From Lepidodermella squamata (taxonomy: Eukaryota > Gastrotricha): 64,000 nucleotides of DNA. Position numbers and translations under genes: made by a program. The stretch lies in contig JBLDXI010000001.1 of the NCBI GenBank assembly GCA_047495785.1, forward strand, positions 3,658,001 to 3,722,000, in the 5' to 3' direction. Every line of letters begins with the position of its first letter. The stretch's first letter is position 1. This document shows, piece after piece, positions 10,607 to 22,600 of the stretch. The notes under the pieces are model-generated. The model ran no database searches and was not told the origin of the DNA. It saw only the letters and a program-made list of their open reading frames with translations.

Positions 10607-13600
10607 CTAGAGAATTGATAGAAATCATTAACAATTATGTCGATTTTTTTTCTAAAAACTAAAATTCTAGGTTTATGACAGTTAACAAGTGAAAAGTGGG
10701 GTTTGGTGAATTTCTAAATTTTGAACAAAATCTCAAAAAGAGCACAAATCTAAAATTTCAAAAATAGCAACACATTTTTCACGGAATCCCGAGTAACAAA
10801 TGTTCTAAATCTATTCGTTTTGTTACGAGATGGGTATAACCTCGTATAATGTTTGAAATGGCCATTTACGTAACGTGGGGCTGTTACATGTTATTGGACA
10901 TTTCCGTTAGATATCTTAGTACAACATCTACACCATTTCGCACCAAGTTCGCGCGTTTCAACAATTGAATGAGAGTCGTGACCTTTTCGTACACGTGTAA
11001 TTAGCGCGAGGCATAGATGATCAATTCGTCCTGAACGTTACTTCAGTAGTATAGCGTTTAAACTGAAATGATTTGTAATATCTGCTCCAAAACCTTCAAC
11101 AGTGAAGCTGGGTTGAAAATTCACAATTCGAAGATGCACGCGACAAGAAAGCCAACCATTGATGAGTGTAGCTTTATTAAATTTATTCGACTTTTCTATC
11201 CGATTTTTCGCGGAGCGGCGCCGCCGGAATCAGTTGTAGAATCGGCCAGTCAGTGCATCGCGCCATGCAAACGGCCGCAAGCTGCGCCGTCTGAAAGCTT
11301 AGAATCAAAGGTGCTTGGGAGAAGTCCTGACAGCAAGTTAATTCGGCTGGTCCGGATGCAGCGCCCGCTTTATGACGACAAGCATGCGGCAGGACCTCGA
11401 AGAAGTAGCCGCTCTTTGGCAGTGGATCGGCGATCAAGTGTTCTTGAGAGCGGAAGATGCAAAATCGACATGGCATAGTTTGAGCGCCAACTTTTGCGAA
11501 GTGAGACTTCGAAAGTCCAAGGTGTTTTTATCAATTTTAAAAAATTCAGAAAAATATTTCCAATTTTTGGAATACTAAATGAAAATTATCAACAATTTTT
11601 GCAATTTTTTTTATTGAAAAATCTTAATTATTTTGGCGATTTATGTTATTTTTAAGGTACTTTAAATGTATTCAAGCCGAGCGCCTGAAGGGGCGCTAGA
11701 AAAATGACAGGGACTGCTGAACCGCCGACTGACGTGGACGAATCTTAACGGCGAGATACGCTACGCGATCGCGCGTACGATTGGAGACCATTCGACCTTT
11801 ATCATCAACGATAACTACTCGGCAACGAAATGCTGGAACGGCGTGAAAGCTGCCCTTCGCTCGATCGCTCGCTCGGGGTTGTCCAATCGTTGGTGGCCTA
11901 TTGCGACCTAAAACAGTCTTCCGTCTCGGAAATTCGCCTGACGCACACATGGCTCGCTTCATCAAAGTTTCGAACGAGTTGAAGTCCCAGCAGGGCGGTG
12001 ATTCGTTTGCTAACCAGGAAATTCCGGCAAAAATGTGTTTTGCTACTCTGCCGATCGAAACGGAGAGCTGCAAGAACTTTGCTTCTAATTATTTGAAGGA
12101 TAATACGATGTTAATTCTCGTTAATATCTTCACTAGCTTTAGGTTGGAGTACGCCATCCAGACAGCTGCTCGCAACGAAGCCTTGCCTCCGAATGTGGCA
12201 CTGGTCGTCGTTAACCCGATATTTTTGTTGATGGTTTTCCCAAGTTTTTGCCTTATAAGCTTAGGTCTAGTTATCGCCCGCCGGAGTCGACGCGTCCGTC
12301 CGCGCCGAAGCGACTGCGGTTCCTGAGCCCACTTTTGGGAACTCTCAAGGGTGCCATGGCAGGTCAACTAAATTCTAAACAAATATTCACTGATTCAGCG
12401 TAAATTTCTGCCGGAGCCGTAGTGTTCAATCCTGAAATTATGCTTTGCCTCAAATCTAAAAATTATTCGATTTAATCTAAAATTATTCGAAAAATTTACT
12501 CAGCACATATTTCGAGTGTGGTTTTGCAAAATGTAAATTTTGTTTTAACAGTATTTATTTTTACCTCCAGAGCCGCCCAGACTCATTTTACTCGCGAAAT
12601 TGACCGTATCGCCCCAGACGTCGTAGTGCAGGAGGGTGGATCCTAGGATGCCCGACACCAAATCGCCCGTGTCAAAGCCGATGCGCATGCGGAATTTGAA
12701 CGTTTTCGACTTGTTGAAATTGCGCATAACCTCGCATAGTTCAAAACAGAACGCCATCAGCGCGTAGAGATGCGCCGTTTTTTCGCGCTGCATCGTGCGA
12801 AAATGCGCGTCGAGCCCGGCGGCGCACAGCAGCGACGGCACGCTGGTTTTAACTTTTTCAACGTCTTTGAACCGCCGCCGGCTTAGTAGCGCTTCGAATT
12901 CGGAGAAAATCTGGTTGAGCACGTGCAGGTAGGCGTCGCGGCCGCTGAAACTTTCCTCGTAGTAGTCGGCGAAGTTGACGATTCGAACGACGATAACGCC
13001 GCAGTTTGGGTGGTGCTGGTAGTAGACCTGTTGCTTGCTGAACCGGTCGAGAATGTGCAGCGGCACGACATAGCCCTAAAATTCAATAAAAATCATTAGA
13101 ATTATAGAAATTACATTTTCCCATGAAAATAATTTTGGAAGCTACAGAATTTTAAAAATTATCGAAGAAATTTCCGAATGATTCTATAATTGATTGAATT
13201 TTTAACATTCCGAGTGGAGAGTACTTGAATAAGTACGCGTTTTTTTATATTCGTACTTGAAATCAGATCTCACATCTAGAAAGCTGAGATAACTTGGCCT
13301 TCTCAAATTTGCTAACAAAATCAGGAGTCTTTCCTCAATTTTCATAAAGCTCGATCTAAGGTTCGGGACCTTTTAGGCTCGGGTTCCTGAGCTTTCCAAC
13401 CCTGTTTCATGTTTTTGTCAGAAAATTTGATACGCCGAGATATCTCAGCTTTGAAAGGAGGGTTTCGAGGTACGAATATACAAGAATTCCAAAAGAAGTT
13501 ATTAATCCATTTTCAACTTTACTCAGTAAAATCCAAATTTTCCGTGTTCTTTTCTAGCTGTTGAATACCTAGATTTAGTTGACAATTTCATTTGGGCCAG

Positions 13601-16600
13601 AGTGCCGCGAATTTCAATTAAAGCCATTTTTGGTACAAAATGGCTTGGATTATTTGTAGCGTTCTTGTGTCAAGAAGGCTCAAAATGTGGTAAATCCATA
13701 GCATAGCTACCAGGTAGCTAAAATGCATTTCAAGGGTCAAGGAGAGCACCAGTCGAGGTTCCAGTGCTGGAAGCTCGATTTTAGTGGTGCAGCTATTTCG
13801 CCAAATGATTTCGCAATTGCAAATATATCCGTTATTTAATTGGCTCGATCAAGCTATGCAAATTTATACGAAATTTGAGGATTTTTAAACGATTTTTCCC
13901 GATTCGTTTTTTCAATTGAAACTTCATAAAGCGGTGAGAAGTACTTACGAGTAAGTCATCGTTGCGCTTCTGAGCTCGTTGAACGGCGCATTCGATGAGG
14001 CGTTTTTCGGCGGCCGCGTAAATCGTCAGCCGGGTCGCCAGTTCGCCCCGTCTCGCCACCACGGTGACCACGACTATTAGGGCGCCGAGACTGACGCCGA
14101 TCTCGGCCAGGGCATGGGAAGAGCTGAATAGGCTGTTTTTATCACACGAATTTAACGCCAGCAGCAGTAAGGCGGCTAATGAGGTTAGAACGGCGAGGCC
14201 GCATCGGATGTAGTAAGGAATTTGCGAGAACAATACGAAATGCAGCAGGCTTAGATTGATAATGGCGAGGTAAATGAACTGGTACGCCGGTTCGGGTGGT
14301 CCCTAATTAAAACACAAAATTGAAAAAATATTACTCGAACAATATTTCTATCCAGGCCTCTTCAAAGGAGTGGAATCATTGATTAAAAAAATCAGTTTTC
14401 GTAATAAGGTGATCATCACTGGTGCCAAAATTTCAAACTACTTAACAGTGTGTCGAAATAATATTTTAGTGTCAATTCTTCAAAATATGATCGAAAATCA
14501 ATCGAAATAAGCGGGTATCCCCTGATTCTCAATGTTTTCTATGCATAAAGGAGGAAACTTTTTTGAATGAAAATAAAAACGTAACTATTTTCACGCCATG
14601 GAAAATTAATCGCAACTGCGGCCTTGTGCGTGTAAAGGACCTTGGCCTTACAGTGATCTACAACATGGACGAATCTGTGAATTTGGCGGTGAAAATGCTG
14701 GCTGCTCTGGCTTACGTTCCCGAACAAGACGTCCTCCCTCCTTTCAAGCGCTCGACGAGCATCTTGGCGCGTCAGGCCTCCTACAGCGCGTGCCCAAACT
14801 CGGTCAGCTTTACCAGTCATTCCGCAACACCGATGTGGGATGGACTGAGAACGGAGTTTCTTTTAAGGTTGCGAGTCGTCGCACCAAGAGTTTAATCATT
14901 TTTTGGAAATTTTCGAAAGCGGAACAATCTTATCATTTTTATGACTCATATTTCAAACCATTTCAGTCTACGATATCTCATCGACTTTTTTGTAGCAAAT
15001 TTCTGTTTATTACGATTTGACTCTAGTCCAAGAGTTTCGACGAATTGAGTTTCGAGAAAAGATCGACGAATTGACCACCCAAGTCAAGAAGAATACTACT
15101 TCGAGGAAATGAAGCAATACTCCGACGAGCAATAGAACTCGACTGCTGTTCGAGCTGCTGCCTTCAAGGAATCATTCGACACCCGATCGTCGATGAGGGC
15201 ACAGACTTCTCAATGGCAACGATTTCGCAAGTATCTAGAGTTGCATCCGAAACTGGTGTACCCGAGCTCGTCCGAAATCACGAAGGACAGCCTCAAGGTC
15301 TGGTTGAACTCGTTTTTTCTCGACCTGTCTCGGCAGAATGGAGAGTCCGGATGCGCGAAGGGCGGGCGGTCTTTCAAGCAAACCATCTTAGCAAGAACAG
15401 CCGCGACAAATTGCTGTCGCATCTGGCGGAGCAGAGCAAAACGAAGCTCAACATTCGCATCGACGACAAGGTGAGCAACCATTCAGCTCGAAAGTTGCCC
15501 TGAGCTCTTCTTCGCCGGCTGGGCTACGACAATATCCAAATCAGCCTGCACCTGGGCCACTCGAACCCGGCTTCGCTGCTCAGTTATGACAGCAGCAATG
15601 ACGCCAAGATAAGTGAGGATTTAAGCTCAATTTTCGACAGTGGCAAAAAGCGTTGCTCACCATCGACGAGTAAAGAAGATGCTGAAGACGAGCACCAGCC
15701 CAATCGGGTTTCCAAGCCGACGCCGAAAATTGTTATCACCCAGCCCGCTAAATCGTGACTTGGTTTTAATTAATTTACGACCATGCACCATGTGACCCTC
15801 GTTAATTTCTGACTCCATGTCTTAATAGCTATTTTTAGCAAAACTACGTCAAATAGCTTTTATCCGCGAAAATCGAACTGAAAAATCGATAAATCAGGTA
15901 CAAATTATGAAAATATATGATTTTTAGATTATTTTTGACAAATATTTTGGATCAAAACTTGCCGACAAGTTCGAATTTCATCGTTTGAATTTTTGATGAA
16001 TTTTGAAAAGCTTGGATTGTTCGTTGATCTGGTGCTAATAGATGTAATCGTTGACTTCAACCCCGTGCTCGGAATTATTCCAATTTTCAAACTAAATTCT
16101 GACAAATTTCTTTCAAAATTCCAATTTTTTCAAATTAATCGTGAAATTCCAGAAAATTCGAAAAATGCTTGAATTTTTTTTTAAATTTGGTTACGCATGG
16201 AAAAATATGAAAAATGAAGGTATAATTTACCGAATCTTGTTTCGCACCAGTGACAAGACACGAAAACGAACAAACAGAAATGAGGGCAGGAAACGCAGTA
16301 AAAAGGCATCCGAGCAATATTTGAATGGCGCGAAAGCCGCGGTGAAGCGCCGGGGTCGACATCACGCCGGGCAGGCTAGGAAAAATGAGCAGCAACAGGC
16401 CGACTACGAAATACGCCGCGCCACTCGCGACCACGTACCAGTCGGCCAGAGGGCGAAGGGTGATGATAGCGACAGTTAGGACGATTGTCGTGACTACAAA
16501 CGCGACCACATTATCGCCGTATAGAATCCAATCGGGGAAAACAGGCAGGGTGAGTTGGCATTTGTGGTCGAATGTGTCCGTTGGAATGTTGCAATTTGCA

Positions 16601-19600
16601 GCGTCTTCGGCTGCTGACTTCGGTAATTTGAAGTTCATAAGGCCGTCCGCCGCGTAGAATTCGAGCAAGGATGAGGATTTGAACAGCGATGACGAGCCGG
16701 CTTTGAAGCGTTCATACGCTAATCGAGTGTTGTATTGAGATTCGACGATAGGGTTTTTGTAGCACAGCGTCAATGAATTGACAAACGGGCTGTAAAACAA
16801 GGAAAAATCGATTATTTCATTTGTTTAGATCAAGAGCTGTTTAAATTAGGTATGATTTGCCAAGGTATGCCAAGGCCAAATCTTTGCTGAAAATATTGGC
16901 TCGACTCTAAAAGTTATTCGTTATTTTTTAATTATTGATAATTAATTTTTCTGATATCCAAATTTCCTCAATGTTCCTTCAAGTTTTTTCAATTAGTTCT
17001 TTCACTCACATATTTAACATTTTCCTTTGAAATCGGTCATGAACGACTTCAAGAAGCAAAAGAGATTGCAGAGCCTGGTCACATTTTTAGCAGAAAAAAA
17101 AGTTCACCTAAAAATTTGCCTTCAAGGTTCCCAGGAATTTCTTGATTAATTTCAAGTCGAATAAACCAACATTAAATTATGCTTGATTTTCGATATGAAG
17201 GCTGATCACCGCTTATATTCTGATTCGTCATCAATTTTCGGAATACAGCTTCATCAAGTCTACAGCTATGACTTCAAGTAAAAAAGACGTCCTAGCCTCG
17301 TTCCTAGCTAATTAGGACAATAATGCGATGACGTCAATCGGCAAGTTATTTTATTTTAAGAAGAACACATCGACTGGTGCGTTTCCACTTTGCGCACGAC
17401 TCCAAGAAATGAAAAAGTAAGAATGTTTTTGACTTTGACGTCAATCTCAAGGCGGCTCGATTTCCTGTGACACAAAAAGCGACTGCAGGAGGCGTTTCAT
17501 CGAGATTAGGTGTGCGGAAAAGACACACCAACGCACTAGTTTACGCGGATACCCGGGGGCGGCATCCAGCACCATCAACTAGCCTATATAAAGGCCCCTA
17601 AATTACTGCGAAGGCACATGTCACCTAACCTTTTCTGACAACTGCGCAGTTTCAAAATAAAGCAGGAACACACTTGTAAACATAGCTGAAAACAGTCCTT
17701 GTAACAGTGGAGTTCACTTTGATTTATTTGCTTAAATTAGTCAGTTATCTTATCAATAAGTATATAAAACGAGCCGCACTTTGTGGGATCTCGAAGTTTG
17801 CACAAGCCCTTCAGCAGGTGTGCACGCATCATAACACGTTTGTTCATTACCGAATCAGATTTACCGTTACCACGGTACGTGAGCATGAGTGCTACCATGG
17901 AACGAGCTAATCACGAAACTAATCGTTTCAATGGGAAATTAATGAATCTTATCATTATCTATCTTCATATATCGGCTGATATCAAACTGATATCAAAGCT
18001 GCCGCTACAAGGCGCAACAACCGTTACCTGTCTGAAGCGACATTTTGATTGCCGGTTGCGCAATCAAAGCGTGAGAGAAAGATACAACCGCCCTTTTCGG
18101 TGCCATAAACGCGCCAACGGCAGTTTCACCGTTTTAAGCGCTCCGGATCGTTTGCTGAAATCCGGCGCGGGCCCGTACTTTATGGACCACCTGACTGGCT
18201 ATCCAACGATAGACATTATCAAGGCAACGAATGAGCCGAGGACCGCATTGAAGGTGGAGTTGCAGTCGACGAAAGTTGACGCGACCACGTTCCGTGACAA
18301 ACATAGGCGCAAGTGAAGCGCGAACGCCGACGTCAATCGATTTCTTTCATGTTTGCCGAAACCGAAGGCTGTTTGCTGAATACATGGCAAATATTAGCCT
18401 TCACGCCTACAATCGAATTATCACCAATTAGCGACATTGCCGATGGCACTTTCTCGGCCAAGATTGCTACTCCGGTTGCGAATTACGATGAACGCGGAAG
18501 CAATAACTACCAATTAGCGGTGCTGATTGATCCGGAGGTGGGCAAACAACATCTCCTCTAGGCCTATATAAAGGCCTCAGTTCAATCGTCAGAAGGCGGC
18601 AGTTGTGGTGGCGCCACAGCCTCTGCATAGCTACACAGGTCCTCTAACGAGCGAGGCTCGATTCCCGGCGACAGCATTCATAGCAGGGAAAATCGAACTG
18701 GATGAGCGTCGTATCGATCATCCACTCGTTTTGAGGCCTGCGGTCGAACAAGCTGCCAAAAAATTGGCTCCGCTTCGCGTGTAATGGGCGGAAGAGCTGC
18801 GAACACACGGCCTCGGTTTGTAATTTGGATAGCAATCACATGCTTACCGCCCCATACAACGGCGATAGGTGAAGAATCTCTACGCGAACGTCAAAGGCGT
18901 CGCGAATTCATTCTGCGCGACTACACAACCTTTAACTCTGAGCCTACTATCGTATGAAGTCGTGCCAAGGCTCATCTGGAGGCTCTTTTACGAAATTCGG
19001 ACAAAGTTACATCTGTGCCTTGCTTCCAAAGTGCTAAGCATGCTAATCGTGAGATGCGAATTTATTTCCGCCCATATTGCTTGCCACTGGCTCAATAGCT
19101 AACACAACGATCAATCAAATCGGCGTCGAGCGATCATTGCACGCGCAATCCTCTCCATATATGGAAATCGATCTGCTCTCACAACGATCACTCTCCTAAT
19201 ATGGACATCACAGCAATCGAACGTTTCCTTATATGGATATCAATAAAGAGTCGATCAGGTCGAATGATGAACTGGTGCTATAAATACGCCATGCTTGCGA
19301 GTAACCGATGCGCATTTCCAGCATAGCGGGTCTGAATGAATTCGGCCCATGGCTTATTTCAAAAAAAATCCATGATTCCGGTAAAGAAGATTTAAATTTA
19401 CCGAAAAATCATAAATGGTTCGGTAATTTTTCATTTTCTTCCGGTTTCAACAGGATTTTTCGATTTCTTTGCATAGTTACATGCAGTTTTGCGTAGTTGA
19501 TGGCTAGGTCAAAACCATGGCCGCAGTCGAGCGCCAAAGTGAAAATAAAGCGCGCAAGGTGCGATTGTCCAGGCTCGTACTAATTATTCGCAAGCAATTT

Positions 19601-22600
19601 TGCTTGCCCGGGCAACGTCTGGACTGTTGACGCCAATCAGACTGGTTACGCCCGAGTTGATAACTTAATTCATTTAGTCATTAGTGGTAGGATATAAGCC
19701 CTAAGGAAATCCGGAGTAAACACTCTTCAAAAAATAGCAAGTTAGTTTCAAGTCAATCTTCAATGACCAAGCAGCGACAGTTTTCAACGAATTCGAAGCG
19801 TGAGTTCAACGTCATATTTCTCATTAATAAATTTCGTCAATGGCTGGTTCAAAGTAGCGGAACCGTTTCCCAGTGAGCCATGCGGCCTAAACTAGGAAAA
19901 CATCTGCGCATTTTCCAGGTTTTGCGCCAGATTTGGCAGTTCCGCTAATTGGAACGCTGGCACGGCCGTTCGGATTGCGAAACCACTGCCAATGGAACGG
20001 ACTGAGCTCCGAACCGGAGAAGAAGCTGCTCCTCAAGCGAGACCTAGGCAATAATCGCCTAGTTAGATCGTTTAGAAGGAGCAGAATTAATTGTCTCCAT
20101 TATTTCATTAGAGGAGAAGCGGCATTACGCACCTTTTAACTTCCAAAGATTACTGGCGCTATCCAAACGCTGCACGGCCATTGCTTTGGTAATGACTATA
20201 TAACTGACATACACCCTACTCGCAACGGCATATAAACATTCAAGACCGATCATTTATAGTCCCTGTTTCATGGATTTATTGCGTTAGGCCATGCCTTGAT
20301 TATTAGGGTGCTGTTATTCGTACGTAAATGTGTACAGCATTTTTGCTGTTCCTGCATAAATATACACTAATACGTACGAATAGTCACTATATATTAATCA
20401 TTCTGTTATAGCGATCAAGTATCACAAAAAATAAATATTATCATTATCGCGATGCAATAGAAAACCGTCATGTTAATTAGCGCTAGGTTGCCAGCAATAA
20501 GTTTATTTATGATCATTTATGATCGATATTTATGATCAATTTTCGTTGACATTTCCACTGGCGGAAATAAATCAACTTGATTGGTTGACATTGATAGATA
20601 CCAGCCCCAAAATTCACGCCACGCCAGGAATATTAATCGGCTTTACAGGTTTTCAATGGCTATTCTTCATAAATTCCTATTCACCAAAATTTCGCGCGAA
20701 ATAATTCGCAGATTTCAAATTAAAATTTCGCGCACTTTTTCTACGCGCGGTAAATTGCATAAGCGTCGAATGATCTCGCTCTTTTTTCCTAGTTACGCAG
20801 TTAGCGAAAAAGCGACAAAATACTCCTGAAATATATGGTTGATACACAAGATAATAGCCGTCTAATTAATGACTAATGAATAATGTCACGCATATTCGCG
20901 AGAAATTCATGATAATTAGCCGACGCGCGGGTGCAGTTAGCTCGGTGTCATTTTATTGCTAATAGCCATCATTAGCTGCTGAGATACTTGCGATTAAAAC
21001 TTATTTCTTAATTTTATACCAGTCTCATCATATATTTATGTCATGGCAGGTTTTAGAGAGAGTCGCCCATAAACCACGCTACCACCCATAAAACTCAAGA
21101 GATGTTCCCACGTTTTTTGTGCACTCTACCGCACGAAGTCGGCGCCTTTTGCTGCGCAATTTCCAGGCGCGGTTCACACGCGCACGCTATTTCGCGCAAT
21201 TACGCTAATTCACTAGTTCGCCGCACCTGGGCTGGTGGCGGCGCGTAGTCGAGCCAAAGAAAAACGCGCGCGCAATATCAGCTTGCTAAGCGCTCAAGAT
21301 GGTCAAAAGATACGTCGGTTTTGATCGGCGAAAAATGAGACAGGTGGGTGAAATTTCGCTCATGGGCGTAAGTTAATCGGTAATTTCACGGCATCTTAGC
21401 GCCGCCTTAATAAATCTCCTCTACCAGCAGCGTCAAATGTGATACCAGGCATCAATAGCGCTATCAATTACTCCGTGATTTTCTTGACTTCTTCATCTCT
21501 AACAGGTGGTTTTTAACCTCTTTATCCTGACAGAAAATCTTGTAATATTTTACAATAACTATCAAAATTTCACGTTTTAACATGATAAATGCAATAATTT
21601 TCTCGCTACCGTTACGTCATATTGGCGCCTTTGAAAGCAAATGAGATGCCGAAATCGCATTTGTTGATATAGGCGAGATTTTAATCAATGGCGCGGCCAG
21701 TTTGTTGGCGAAAATAATATCGCATGGGCCTCATTCGAAAATTATATTATCAAAGTACACTTCAACATTTCAACTTGGCGCCAAGACAGAAGAGGCAGAA
21801 CTGCAAGTCTTCGTTTGATAAGGCAGGTTTTGGCAATAGCAGCGACGTTTTAGTCGCTGATAGCTTGTAGAGAATCGAGCGGGTAATCAGCCGTCATGCG
21901 ATTTACCCGCTTGCGTAATTCCGTTCACGCATAAAGCGCGCGCAAAATCTGCCAAAATGTCGCGTTTTGGACAATTATCGCGATTTTCACGGCAGATTTT
22001 GGCGACTTTTGACGTTATGAGAAAAAGCCGGCTATCCGCCGCTGAAAATTACGCGGAATAATAACGTTTTGAAAACTCGGCATGAAGCATGAAATTTGTT
22101 TATAACCCGGAAGTAATAGATGTTGAGCAGCTGAAAAGAACAATGCGGTCTTGTATCAGGCGCTCTGATGTATCACGATGAAATGTCACAACTAGGAGCG
22201 TACGTGAGTGCGTGGGAATGTGCGGTTGCCGCGAGGCTTTCAAAATGCGACAGAGATTGCGCTTTTGGGGCGATTCAATTGGCCGCGCACTTATGACTAA
22301 TGCCATTAATACCACAAGGCCGCGCTTACCGTCGTTGCTAAAACATCTGCCGCGCGCAAATTATACGGTGCCAGTCTTATGGAGTGTGAAATATTTATTA
22401 CCTATAAGGCCTAATTTTGGCCGTTGGCTTGAAACTGACCAGATCGCATTTGGTGTCGTTTTTCAAAAATTTAAAATTAACCTACGATAATTTAAATTCC
22501 TTCGAATTCGAATTTCAAATAAATACGCTCATTAGTCATCCGTAGCGCTTTTAATGTAGCGTCCGAGGTTTCGACTGTCAGTCTTGCGGTCATTAACAAT

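Larger units (their letters stand above)
16790..19690. other. Large cyclase intron, part 1: no confirmed gene, TATA-like promoters
   Basis: This 2.9-kb start of the 10.7-kb cyclase intron has no ORF I can assign. It holds CCTATATAAAGGCC at 17582-17595 and a near-identical element at 18562-18575, plus GCTATAAATACGCC near 19277. Each is followed by sequence that could be a short 5' leader. Open frames at 17783-18316 and 18313-18561 (plus) have moderately coding-like composition but no family resemblance. AATAAA occurs at about 17656, 19242 and 19535. Confidence 0.4.

Noticed and set aside
18640-18700. tRNA-like T-loop (GGCTCGATTCC)
   Set aside because: The flanks do not form a 5-bp T stem, no A box or anticodon arm lies at the right distance, and an acceptor stem is missing. 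Similar T-loop look-alikes at about 8968 and 28368 (minus) failed for the same reasons.
17560-18700. Pair of LTRs around the two CCTATATAAAGGCC elements
   Set aside because: Similarity is limited to the TATA core and a few flanking bases; the two 100-bp neighbourhoods do not align, and no primer-binding site or polypurine tract was found.
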